The position numbers were made by a program, and so were the translations under genes. This document shows, one piece after another, positions 48,889-59,043 of a DNA stretch of 64,000 nucleotides; position 1 is the first letter of the stretch; each line of letters starts with the position of its first letter. The stretch is from Agriotes lineatus. Lineage: Eukaryota; Arthropoda; Insecta; Coleoptera; Elateridae. Under the pieces are notes generated by a model. The model saw only the letters and a program-made list of their open reading frames with translations. It searched no databases and had not been told where the DNA came from. The stretch spans positions 1 to 64,000 of the forward strand of contig CALNHX010002666.1 in assembly GCA_940337035.1 (NCBI GenBank), written 5' to 3'.

Positions 48889-48994
48889 AAATTTTTATTC
48901 ACTTCGGTGTCCAGACGGTTAAGTCGCCCAAATATATGTATATGCAAAACCTTTGCATAAATTGCAATATATACATACATCAAATCAATGCAAA

Positions 48995-49150
48995 ATGAAC
49001 AGAGGTAGATATGATAGTCGAGGGCGTGGAGATTTCGGCAGAGGCCGCACCTTTAGAGGTCGTGGCAGAGGCGAGAGCGGTATACGCTCAGATGCTGATG
49101 GCATTTCCTTCCCCTCCGAGAAGTTACGTAAAGTCCATATTGTTCCCTGA
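48995..49150 (+). pseudogene. RG-rich N-terminal part of capsid B
   Basis: The frame starts MNRGRYDSRGRGDFGRGRTF and continues with Arg-Gly repeats, then stops at 49150. An Arg/Gly-rich start also occurs in capsid A (SRGSSRGKK), so this is likely the RNA-binding arm of the same capsid gene as the next frame, separated by a frame change. Confidence 0.55.
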
Positions 49151-49219
49151 CGCAGTCCGTCAGAGGCCAGAAAACCGATCTAGAGTTAAGCTAAGTGATT
49201 CTCTAAACTAACCGTTTCT

Positions 49220-50623
49220 ATGAGTAGTTTTCATGCATCGAGTAGTTTAAAGTTGCATGAGATCGAGCCCGAGAAATCGGCAATATATATTCCGCCGCCA
49301 CTCAGAGATCGAGATGGTGAGAAAAAGGAGTCAGAGAAGGAGGTACCACCTGCGGCTGAAATCAAGAGAGAAGCAGAGAAAACAACAGCTCAGCAGAAGG
49401 TTACACCCCAAGGAAAGGCAGACGTGAAGGGAACAAAGGCTTTCGGTTACAGCTTGGACAAGGATCCAGCTGCACTAGATGCTTTTGGAAAGGTACAGGG
49501 TTTTGAAGCAAGGCCATGTATTCCAGAGTTTACCCTCGCAAGCTGCATGAATGGGTTCAACCTCCTGGTGGACACAATCTATGGAGAGATAGAGTCATGT
49601 GCTCCCTTCTTTACAGAGCTAGTGCCACGCAGTGCTTTCGTTTACTACTGCGGCATATTAGCGCATGCACGATTCGTGCACATAATGCAATGTAAGGGGA
49701 GTGGTGATGAAGCCATGGATATGTTCATCAACAAGATCAAGGATATGCACCTTGTGGTCCCGGATATATTCCTACGTTACATTCGTAACTTCGGGGATGT
49801 ATACCACAAAGATATAGGGCTAGTGCGATGGCAGGCCAACCCAGATGAGCTCTTTGGAGATAACAGAGAGTTTGGACGGGTGTCAGCCCAGACGCACAAC
49901 TTATACGAGTCTTATGTCAGTCTGAAAGTATTAGAAACTAGGCTGGCGAATGACATAGAAGAAGGACTACAATGGTGGGACTTGCCTGAGCAAATGCGAC
50001 CAGAGGAGGAAGAGGCCGGGCTACCCACTGCTAATTTAGTTGGCTATGGGGAGTTTTGCGGTCTAACGCAAAAACAGAGGCAGTTCTATGAGACAGCTGG
50101 AGTCACGATAGATTCAATTGAGGATTTGGATGGACCTTTCGCAATGTTGGAGCAAATGATGCGAGACATAAGCGCGAGACTCGCTGTAATAAGCGACAAG
50201 TTCCAAGTTAAATCATTTGAGATGGGAACGTCATCAGGATCGGTGGCGCAAACATACGAGATCGTGAACCAGGGACCAGCGTACGGAACGGTGTTACCCG
50301 ATAGATCAAGGGGATACTGTGATGGATCGCTCAAGTTGTATGGAGCATACGAAGCAGATGCTCGAGTTACTATCGTTGCACAACTTCACGTCTTTAGAAT
50401 GAGACGTGAGGCAGGAGCAGGAGACACTAGGCCCTACTCGTGCTATAGTTTCGACAATTACAACAGGGTGCCAAACGCATGGCATGTCACGCGGAACCAG
50501 GTGTTTGAACGAGGCAATTTTGGCCAATTCAGGACGCCTAGCCTTGAGTCACAGCTGTACGATCGGCAGGACATAGTTCTGAGATGTGTACGCCACGACG
50601 TCATTGATAAGGCGAATAGTTAA
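49220..50623 (+). CDS. endogenous partiti-like virus capsid protein B (467 aa)
   Basis: A long open frame. A charged N-terminal linker (to about residue 75) is followed by the capsid body with FVYYCGILAHARFVHI, FLRYIRNFGDV, EFGRVSAQTHNLYES, and QRQFYETAGVTI. Its C-terminal half has strands SLKLYGAYEADARVTIVAQL, HVFRMRREAG and WHVTRNQVFERGNFGQF. It parallels capsid A throughout and is the most complete of the two, so it anchors the identification. Partitivirus-like capsids are of comparable length, but assignment by eye is moderate. Single copy in the window, flanked by satellite. Confidence 0.65.
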   Translation: MSSFHASSSLKLHEIEPEKSAIYIPPPLRDRDGEKKESEKEVPPAAEIKREAEKTTAQQKVTPQGKADVKGTKAFGYSLDKDPAALDAFGKVQGFEARPCIPEFTLASCMNGFNLLVDTIYGEIESCAPFFTELVPRSAFVYYCGILAHARFVHIMQCKGSGDEAMDMFINKIKDMHLVVPDIFLRYIRNFGDVYHKDIGLVRWQANPDELFGDNREFGRVSAQTHNLYESYVSLKVLETRLANDIEEGLQWWDLPEQMRPEEEEAGLPTANLVGYGEFCGLTQKQRQFYETAGVTIDSIEDLDGPFAMLEQMMRDISARLAVISDKFQVKSFEMGTSSGSVAQTYEIVNQGPAYGTVLPDRSRGYCDGSLKLYGAYEADARVTIVAQLHVFRMRREAGAGDTRPYSCYSFDNYNRVPNAWHVTRNQVFERGNFGQFRTPSLESQLYDRQDIVLRCVRHDVIDKANS

Positions 50624-50650
50624 ACCAGAGGAAAGTCAGTTACGCTATAA

Positions 50651-51307
50651 GTCGTTTACTTAAGTCGTTTACTTACGTCGTTTACTTACGTCGTTTACTT
50701 ACGTCGTTTACTTACGTCGTTTACTTACGTCGTTTACTTACGTCGTTTACTTACGTCGTTTACTTACGTCGTTTACTTACGTCGTTTACTTACGTCGTTT
50801 ACTTACGTCGTTTACTTACGTCGTTTACTTACGTCGTTTACTTACGTCGTTTACTTACGTCGTTTACTTACGTCGTTTACTTACGTCGTTTACTTACGTC
50901 GTTTACTTACGTCGTTTACTTACGTCGTTTACTTACGTCGTTTACTTACGTCGTTTACTTACGTCGTTTACTTACGTCGTTTACTTACGTCGTTTACTTA
51001 CGTCGTTTACTTACGTCGTTTACTTACGTCGTTTACTTACGTCGTTTACTTACGTCGTTTACTTACGTCGTTTACTTACGTCGTTTACTTACGTCGTTTA
51101 CTTACGTCGTTTACTTACGTCGTTTACTTACGTCGTTTACTTACGTCGTTTACTTACGTCGTTTACTTAAGTCGTTTACTTAAGTCGTTTACTTAAGTCG
51201 TTTACTTAAGTCGTTTACTTAAGAAGTCGTTTACGTAAGTCGTTTACTTAAGTCGTTTACCTAAGCAATTTACTTAAGTCGTTCACATAAGTCGCTTACT
51301 TAAGTCG
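50651..51307. repeat. 13-bp satellite array, longest in the window
   Basis: About 50 units. After one or two acttaag units there is a long homogeneous acttacg block (about 50672-51170), then acttaag units, then the degenerate right edge seen before every glycoprotein copy. Confidence 0.97.
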
Positions 51308-52278
51308 GAGCACTAATACATAATGAGTTATCAAGGAAGAAGGAGGTTATTCCGGCCAAGATAGATAAACTATTGAAGGCAATGGTCTTCTATAATCCAA
51401 AATTGGATTACAATTTCAACCAACAAACCGTAATTGAGATAGAATCTGGAATAGGTGTCAAGGTTTTTGCCAGTGCATTAGAATCTCCTCTAACCAATAC
51501 AATTGGATCTTACCAAAAATCACTCGATGGTTTCACAAAAACATTTTCAATCCCACAACATGTAAAATGTAACCGAGGAGGATGCATAATGGCATGTTAC
51601 ATGGAACCTTCTGCCATAATGCAAAATACAGCAATTAAGTCATGGAAAGAACGGAAGGATTATATACATTGAACAAAGGTAAGTTCTTATGAGAACTTAT
51701 ATATTAGTGATACAAATTTGTACACCGCTTCTATGTCCCTCGTATCTCTCAATACCGGATTACAAGAGCTCCATGTCACCCTAGCTAAATGTAAATTTGA
51801 AGTTCAATATATCATGGCTTGTTCAGGATGTAACCTACCCACTAAAATAGGCATGAAAGCACTATCAGTAACATCACCCGGAATAATGTCAATTAAATCT
51901 AATTGTAGTATTAACCCAGGCTACTTAAAATGTCAATCGGACCCATATGCGTTTGATGTCATCTCGGGAGATAATAAAGTTTGTATGATTGAAACATTTG
52001 CTACATCTGACCTTTCTGGTAATGCTACTCAACAGCTGATATTCGAAATAAATTATCAGTTCTTTGGGACAATCGTACCAGTGTCATATCTCACAAGTGC
52101 AGAGCAAGTGAATACACCTTGGGGAAGTGCTCTATCCTCCATTAAGGAACCTTCATTTATACATGGTGTTGGATTGACTTTTGGAATATCTGCTGGGGTA
52201 TTTACCGCGATACGGTTGGTATCATCCTATTTGGCTGCTAAGGCAGGTAAGAGAGCCTCGGTTGACTTAGTTAATTAA
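51307..52278 (+). pseudogene. viral membrane glycoprotein C-terminus, copy 3, with stop
   Basis: As the other two copies but with a TGA at 51670-51672 (tta to tga change after YIH), which splits the frame. Other residue differences: LVFYN, SALESPLTN, HVTLAK. Confidence 0.65.
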
Positions 52279-52409
52279 ATCTCCTCTAGTACCAATTAGA
52301 TGAGAGAGTAAGTATATCCATGTATATACATATATCCATATATTTATATATACATACAGGTTTGTAAGAATCACTTACTGCTATCTCTCTAACTATATTA
52401 AATACATAG

Positions 52410-53505
52410 TCGTCGCAGCAATACGATGATTACCCGGGGCCATCTCAACAACAACAACAGTTTGGTGGATATCGCGGTCATAGTAGAGGAAGCTCCCGTG
52501 GGAAGAAGCAACCCTTTACCAAATTCAACAACAAGAAGGAGCCTGAAAAGAAACCTTTAATTGAAGCAAAACCTGAGCTGAAGTACCTTTCAAAAAAGGA
52601 CTCAGAGATGAAAAATGACCCTTTGTATTGCGAGGCCTTTTTTGAAGAATTCCAATCAACATTACGACGCAAACCTGATGACCCGAAATATACTCAACTA
52701 CTGAAGGGTTGAAGTATATAGAAGAGGTAATGTACCAGACGTATGTTACCAAAGCAGCGGGCTTCGCTAATCGAATGTCTTCTAGCTGTCTGGCATATTA
52801 TTGCTCAGTTTTAACTAATGCGAAACTAGTCCAGCTGCACATCGAAAATGGCTATGATTCCAACTATGATGTTGATCGTTTTGTTAACGCAGTGAAAGCA
52901 GCAAGTATTTTTATCCGAAAACTTTAGCACGATATTTGTCTGGTTTTGGCAATACTAGTATTCCTGATGGTAGAGCACTGAAATTCTTTTATCCCATTGT
53001 TGATTTGCCAAGGACGCGTGCTGAAAATCTTTCTTGGTGGGGCAGAGTAGCAGCTGAAACTCACCATTTATACAAAAGTTATCCTTGTAGCGCTGTTTAC
53101 GCCTATCGTATCTTACGCGACTTAGAAGCGCAGGCGCCAGAGGATGAGGGTGATGAAGACGAACCCGAGGAGGTAACAGAATGGAATTTACCCCTAATGA
53201 AAATTTACAGGGATGGAGACCTAGTATTCCCCGTACGCAAGAAGAGTTTTTAGCTGAAGCAGGTGTGCTTCCTGGTTTGTTCCCGGCAGATAATAAACAG
53301 CTAATGACGGCGATATCGGTGGAACTCGAGAACCTACAGTGGATCGAGAGCGGTGAAGAACCGCAAGGTGTAACTGGTTCACAGGGACAGTTATTGCGAA
53401 CCCCAAGTATTAGAAAAGAGAGGGGATTTTAGCGGTGAGTAGGACCAGTCGCCCTAATGTCGCAATAGAAATTGGGCAGTGTGTTGGTCTGAAGACGCAG
53501 TGCCT
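52410..53505 (+). pseudogene. capsid gene A, copy 4, without the 613-base insert
   Basis: The N-terminal part and main frame are as in the other copies, but with a one-base deletion near 52902 that shifts the frame. At 53195/53196 the sequence passes directly from tttacccct to aatgaaaattt, the two sides of the 613-base insert in copies 1-3. The capsid C-terminal part (EEFLAEAGVLPG, to 53432) and a further shortened end (to about 53505) follow. This copy represents the uninterrupted state. Confidence 0.75.
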
Positions 53506-53508
53506 GAA

Positions 53509-53966
53509 GTCGTTTACTTAAGTCGTTTACTGAAGTCGTTTACTTAAGTCGTTTACTTAAGTCGTTTACTTAAGTCGTTTACTTAAGTCGTTTACTTAAG
53601 TCGTTTACTTAAGTCGTTTACTTAAGTCGTTTACTTAAGTCGTTTACTTAAGTCGTTTACTTAAGTCGTTTACTTAAGTCGTTTACTTAAGTCGTTTACT
53701 TAAGTCGTTTACTTAAGTCGTTTACTTAAGTCGTTTACTTAAGTCGTTTACTTAAGTCGTTTACTTAAGTCGTTTACTTAAGTCGTTTACTTAAGTCGTT
53801 TACTTAAGTCGTTTACTTAAGTCGTTTACTTAAGTCGTTTACTTAAGTCGTTTACTTAAGTCGTTTACTTAAGTCGTTTACTTAAGTCGTTTACTTAAGT
53901 CGTTTACTTAAGTCGTTTACTTAAGTCGTTTCCTTCAGTAATGTACTTAAGTAATTTACTTGAGTA
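53509..53966. repeat. 13-bp satellite array
   Basis: About 35 acttaag-type units, ending with the degenerate edge tttccttcagtaatgtacttaagtaatttacttgag that precedes each module E copy. Confidence 0.97.
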
Positions 53967-54631
53967 CCGTGATCCGTGGATTCGTTAAGATCCATAAATC
54001 GGCCTGGATACATCCTTTGGGGTGGATCTCGGCGACAGCTCTCGCTTGCTGGCTGTGCATACTGTATTCAACAAGGGAGAGTTCGATCGCACCGTCCTGC
54101 CCTACCTCGCCACCAACAACCGCAGCGACCACGACCTATACACCGACGCCATGGAACTAATTGACGGCCTACCGAGTCCAGCGGATACACCCCCCAAAGA
54201 CATGTGGAAGTGGGGGAAGTTTTACAACAGCCTGGAAGCAGGCAAAAGTTCCGCCCATCCCCCGTGGTCCCCCTGAGAGCGACGAGGGCGCGATCTCAAT
54301 CTTTCAACTACCCGCTACTTGGGTCGACGAGGTGGTAAAGGCTACTGCGTTCGAGTTCTCCGAACTAGAGCGCATGTTTATCCTGGGCAAACACCCCCAG
54401 GCGGTGACTTGCAAGGTGGACAGCAGGAGTTGGCTTACGTACCGGGAATCCTGGATCCGTTTACCTTAATTGGTTCGGAATGGATGTACATTAAGCCTCT
54501 GCCCGCTTTCGTGCCACGAGATGGCTGTCGCGCGGAAGCTCCCATGCTTGATTTAGCCACTCCGGACCCAGACACCTGCAGCCCAACGCAGTCTCCACCC
54601 TCCACCTCCGACCCAGCTCCTTTGCGAGAAC

Positions 54632-54955
54632 TTGTCAAAGCCCGGGGAGGACGTGAGCGATCCACCTACTAATGTGAGTGAAACAAAGACAAAGAAAGAT
54701 GATGCGATTCCAGAGATAAGGTTAGCTGAGTTTTTCGATATCATAGGTCAGATTCGTATAATTTTGAAGTCGGAGAGTTCTGTCTCATTCACAAGTACTT
54801 CGTATCCGTTCGAAAGTGTAGAGGGAGGAGAGATACGTATTGGTAAAATTGACTCGTTACCAATGATGTTCGGATTATTCACTGCCGGAGACGATGAAAG
54901 ACCCTGGGTGTACACCAAATTCCCAGGGATTGCGGAGTTTTCAAATTTCGATTAA
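54632..54955 (+). pseudogene. module E middle frame (107 aa), copy 1
   Basis: The frame lacks an ATG at its start. It encodes an acidic linker and then IRLAEFFDIIGQIRIILKSE...GKIDSLPMMFGLFTAGDDERPWVYTKF, a strand-rich segment. A stop precedes the 292-aa frame by about 40 bases, and protein-like sequence continues between them in another frame (EKLEYAKKVLVCPGAEEPRPF). The three frames may thus be parts of one gene. Confidence 0.45.
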
Positions 54956-54998
54956 TATCTAACCAACTTATGGAAATGCGTGATGGAGAAGCTAGAAT

Positions 54999-55877
54999 AT
55001 GCTAAGAAAGTCCTGGTGTGTCCAGGTGCAGAGGAGCCCCGCCCCTTCGAAGTTGGGATATCCAACCGACTTGATTTTGCAGGCAAATGCTATGGTGCAT
55101 GATTTGATAGATAATATCATTCGAATGATAAATGTTAGAGATAGGAAGGTTACGCTCGTAGATTTGACAGTGTGTGGAGATGCCACTATTTTAGGGCTAT
55201 CGTCGCGACTTGTCGTCTATGGAGATGAGGTGATGCCGAATTTGCGTAATGTCATGCAGAACTTAATGAACGCGTGTTCATCAAATGTTAGATCAGGAAA
55301 CACGTTCCCAACCGGAAGCGTCACGAGGCACTTTATGCCCTGTTACGATTTCAGGATGAGCGGATTCGTATACCGCGGTTTGCCGTTGTACGTTAGATTG
55401 GCGTACGACGCGACCGTTAAATGCATTGCGCCTGAAGTTCCAATACAACCTGTGAACGATTCAGTTATAATTAAACAAGGTCAAAGCAGCGCCACTAGAT
55501 CTGGTTTTCTATCTGACGTGATTGCTACTCAATATTCGCCAGCCATGGCCGCGGATTTCGCTGCCATAATATCAACCTTTCTAGTTCCGGGGTACATACA
55601 GGTAAACGTGGATTGGAGTGACACTCCTGCGGAAGCTACCGAATTAAGAGGATATATAGCTTTATTATGTAAAGCGTTGTTTATGAGAAGCATTCACCAG
55701 TTGGATTCGATAACCGACGAGTCCGCGAGAGCAGTGGAAGAGATAATAGTCACTCTAGGAGTGAAGAATCAACTGTTAATACGCACAGATCAGAGGGATC
55801 CGAATGCCTATCCACTCAATAATGTTAGAGTGTCTAGGTATCTTAACGCAGGAATACTCAAGAGGAATGCAGACTGA
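54999..55877 (+). CDS. module E 292-aa ORF, copy 1, unrecognised
   Basis: An open frame with an ATG. Segments: VHDLIDNIIRMINVRDRKVTL, GDEVMPNLRNVMQNLMNACSS, TRHFMPCYDFRMSGFVYRGL, AADFAAIISTFLVPGYIQV, and EEIIVTLGVKNQLLIRTDQRD. Mixed alpha/beta with no membrane segment. The frame is kept in all three complete copies. A shifted frame continues after its stop (LTGMGWMNANRRVRANDG onward), so the source gene extended further. A dsRNA-virus capsid is one possibility. Unassigned. Confidence 0.5.
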   Translation: MLRKSWCVQVQRSPAPSKLGYPTDLILQANAMVHDLIDNIIRMINVRDRKVTLVDLTVCGDATILGLSSRLVVYGDEVMPNLRNVMQNLMNACSSNVRSGNTFPTGSVTRHFMPCYDFRMSGFVYRGLPLYVRLAYDATVKCIAPEVPIQPVNDSVIIKQGQSSATRSGFLSDVIATQYSPAMAADFAAIISTFLVPGYIQVNVDWSDTPAEATELRGYIALLCKALFMRSIHQLDSITDESARAVEEIIVTLGVKNQLLIRTDQRDPNAYPLNNVRVSRYLNAGILKRNAD

Positions 55878-56106
55878 TTTAACCGGTATGGGATGGATGA
55901 ATGCGAACCGAAGGGTGAGGGCCAATGACGGCTTCTACGCAACTCCAATGGAACGAAGACCAGTTTATGCGGTCGACTGTTCCAGCTACGATGAATACTT
56001 GAATAGGGAAAATGAGTTCAGGGCGAACTGGGAAATATGCGTCGCTTTGGAGGGGTTCGTGCTGGCATGGTCTAGGCGCTTTTACTTTATATTCACAACT
56101 TGTTGA
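55878..56106 (+). pseudogene. continuation of the module E gene in another frame, copy 1
   Basis: From the stop at 55877 the +1 frame reads DLTGMGWMNANRRVRANDGF, ERRPVYAVDCSSYDEYLNREN and ANWEICVALEGFVLAWSRRF to 56106. Same in copies 2 and 3. Confidence 0.4.
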
Positions 56107-56130
56107 AATTCATAATCAGGATGAATCGCT

Positions 56131-56430
56131 TAATTTACTTAAGTCGTTTACTTAAGTCGTTTACTTAAGTCGTTTACTTAAGTCGTTTACTTAAGTTATT
56201 TACTTAAGTCATTTACTTAAGTCATTTACTTAAGTCGTTTACTTAAGTCGTTTCCTTAAGTAATGTACTTAAGTAATTTACTTAAGTCGTTTACTTAAGT
56301 CGTTTACTTAAGTCGTTTACTTAAGTCGTTTACTTAAGTCGTTTACTTAAGTCGTTTACTTAAGTCATTTACTTAAGTCGTTTACTTAAGTCGTTTCCTT
56401 CAGTAATGTACTTAAGTAATTTACTTGAGT
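56131..56430. repeat. 13-bp satellite array
   Basis: acttaag-type units with several degenerate ones (ttatttacttaag, tcatttacttaag, an internal tttccttaagtaatg edge). Confidence 0.95.
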
Positions 56431-56486
56431 ACCGTGATCCGTGGATTCGTTAAGATCCATAAATCGGCCTGGATACATCCTTTGGG

Positions 56487-56957
56487 GTGGATCTCCGCGA
56501 CAGCTCTCGCTTGCTGGCTGTGCATACTGTATTCAACAAGGGAGAGTTCGATCGCACCGTCCTGCCCTACCTCGCCACCAACAACCGCAGCGACCACGAC
56601 CTATACACCGACGCCATGGAACTAATTGACGGCCTACCGAGTCCAGCGGATACACCCCCCAAAGACATGTGGAAGTGGGGGAAGTTTTACAACAGCCTGA
56701 TCAGAATCTTTACCAACTTTAGGAAGCAGGCAAAAGTTCCGCCCATCCCCCGTGGTCCTCCTGAGAGCGACGAGGGCGCGATCTCAATCTTTCAACTACC
56801 CGCTACTTGGGTCGACGAGGTGGTAAAGGCTACTGCGTTCGAGTTCTCCGAACTAGAGCGCATGTTTATCCTGGGCAAACAACCCCAGGCGGTGACTTGC
56901 AAGGTGGACAGCAGGAGTTGGCTTACGTACCGGAAATCCTGGATCCGTTTACCTTAA
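56487..56957 (+). pseudogene. module E first frame (156 aa), copy 2
   Basis: The frame reads VHTVFNKGEFDRTVLPYLAT, PPKDMWKWGKFYNSLIRIF, GAISIFQLPATWVDEVVKAT, and FSELERMFILGKQPQAVTC, ending at a stop at 56957. It has no proper ATG start and is rich in G/C-ending codons, unlike the later part of the module. Unrecognised. Confidence 0.45.
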
Positions 56958-57486
56958 TTGGTTCGGAATGGATGTACATTAAGCCTCTGCCCGCTTTCGT
57001 GCCACGAGATGGCTGTCGCGCGGAAGCTCCCATGCTTGATTTAGCCACTCCGGACCCAGACACCTGCAGCCCAACGCAGTCTCCACCCTCCACCTCCGAC
57101 CCAGCTCCTTTGCGAGAACTTGTCAAAGCCCGGGGAGGACGTGAGCGATCCACCTACTAATGTGAGTGAAACAAAGACAAAGAAAGATGATGCGATTCCA
57201 GAGATAAGGTTAGCTGAGTTTTTCGATATCATAGGTCAGATTCGTATAATTTTGAAGTCGGAGAGTTCTGTCTCATTCACAAGTACTTCGTATCCGTTCG
57301 AAAGTGTAGAGGGAGGAGAGATACGTATTGGTAAAATTGACTCGTTACCAATGATGTTCGGATTATTCACTGCCGGAGACGATGAAAGACCCTGGGTGTA
57401 CACCAAATTCCCAGGGATTGCGGAGTTTTCAAATTTCGATTAATATCTAACCAACTTATGGAAATGCGTGATAGAGAAGCTAGAAT

Positions 57487-58365
57487 ATGCTAAGAAAGTC
57501 CTGGTGTGTCCAGGTGCAGAGGAGCCCCGCCCCTTCGAAGTTGGGATATCCAACCGACTTGATTTTGCAGGCAAATGCTATGGTGCATGATTTGATAGAT
57601 AATATCATTCGAATGATAAATGTTAGAGATAGGAAGGTTACGCTCGTAGATTTGACAGTGTGTGGAGATGCCACTATTTTAGGGCTATCGTCGCGACTTG
57701 TCGTCTATGGAGATGAGGTGATGCCGAATTTGCGTAATGTCATGCAGAACTTAATGAACGCGTGTTCATCAAATGTTAGATCAGGAAACACGTTCCCAAC
57801 CGGAAGCGTCACGAGGCACTTTATGCCCTGTTACGATTTCAGGATGAGCGGATTCGTATACCGCGGTTTGCCGTTGTACGTTAGATTGGCGTACGACGCG
57901 ACCGTTAAATGCATTGCGCCTGAAGTTCCAATACAACCTGTGAACGATTCAGTTATAATTAAACAAGGTCAAAGCAGCGCCACTAGATCTGGTTTTCTAT
58001 CTGACGTGATTGCTACTCAATACTCGCCAGCCATGGCCGCGGATTTCGCTGCCATAATATCAACCTTTCTAGTTCCGGGGTACATACAGGTAAACGTGGA
58101 TTGGAGTGACACTCCTGCGGAAGCTACCGAATTAAGAGGATATATAGCTTTATTATGTAAAGCGTTGTTTATGAGAAGCATTCACCAGTTGGATTCGATA
58201 ACCGACGAGTCCGCGAGAGCAGTGGAAGAGATAATAGTCACTCTAGGAGTGAAGAATCAACTGTTAATACGCACAGATCAGAGGGATCCGAATGCCTATC
58301 CACTCAATAATGTTAGAGTGTCTAGGTATCTTAACGCAGGAATACTCAAGAGGAATGCAGACTGA
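57487..58365 (+). CDS. module E 292-aa ORF, copy 2
   Basis: Protein identical to copy 1; a silent tat/tac difference (near 58021) was noticed. Confidence 0.5.
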   Translation: MLRKSWCVQVQRSPAPSKLGYPTDLILQANAMVHDLIDNIIRMINVRDRKVTLVDLTVCGDATILGLSSRLVVYGDEVMPNLRNVMQNLMNACSSNVRSGNTFPTGSVTRHFMPCYDFRMSGFVYRGLPLYVRLAYDATVKCIAPEVPIQPVNDSVIIKQGQSSATRSGFLSDVIATQYSPAMAADFAAIISTFLVPGYIQVNVDWSDTPAEATELRGYIALLCKALFMRSIHQLDSITDESARAVEEIIVTLGVKNQLLIRTDQRDPNAYPLNNVRVSRYLNAGILKRNAD

Positions 58366-58619
58366 TTTAACCGGTATGGGATGGATGAATGCGAACCGAA
58401 GGGTGAGGGCCAATGACGGCTTCTACGCAACTCCAATGGAACGAAGACCAGTTTATGCGGTCGACTGTTCCAGCTACGATGAATACTTGAATAGGGAAAA
58501 TGAGTTCAGGGCGAACTGGGAAATATGCGTCGCTTTGGAGGGGTTCGTGCTGGCATGGTCTAGGCGCTTTTACTTTATATTCACAACTTGTTGAAATTCA
58601 TAATCAGGATGAATCGCTT

Positions 58620-58945
58620 AATTTACTTAAGTCGTTTACTTAAGTCGTTTACTTAAGTCGTTTACTTAAGTTATTTACTTAAGTCATTTACTTAAGTCAT
58701 TTACTTAAGTCGTTTACTTAAGTCGTTTCCTTAAGTAATGTACTTAAGTAATTTACTTAAGTCGTTTACTTAAGTCGTTTACTTAAGTCGTTTACTTAAG
58801 TCGTTTACTTAAGTCGTTTACTTAAGTCGTTTACTTAAGTCGTTTACTTAAGTCGTTTACTTAAGTCGTTTACTTAAGTCATTTACTTAAGTCGTTTACT
58901 TAAGTCGTTTCCTTCAGTAATGTACTTAAGTAATTTACTTGAGTA
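58620..58945. repeat. 13-bp satellite array
   Basis: As 56131-56430, with slightly more units. Confidence 0.95.
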
Positions 58946-59043
58946 CCGTGATCCGTGGATTCGTTAAGATCCATAAATCGGCCTGGATACATCCTTTGGG
59001 GTGGATCTCCGCGACAGCTCTCGCTTGCTGGCTGTGCATACTG

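Larger units (their letters stand above)
53966..56130 (+). repeat. module E, copy 1 (probable RNA-virus fragments)
   Basis: The module has an initial GC-rich part with a frame KGEFDRTVLPYLATNNRSDHD...FQLPATWVDEVVKATAFEF. From about 54655 a more AT-rich part follows with frames 54632-54955, 54999-55877 and 55804-56106. A 23-base deletion near 54234 breaks the first frame in this copy only. No family is recognised. The setting among viral fragments and the capsid-like strand pattern suggest viral origin. Confidence 0.7.
56431..58619 (+). repeat. module E, copy 2
   Basis: Same as copy 1 but without the 23-base deletion, so the first frame is open (56487-56957, 156 aa, GTG or non-ATG start). Nearly identical elsewhere. 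Confidence 0.75.

Noticed and set aside
36671..53966. 13-bp satellite as telomeric DNA
   Set aside because: It is interspersed with complete gene fragments and duplicated blocks, the unit is unlike known arthropod telomere repeats, and the window does not end in it.
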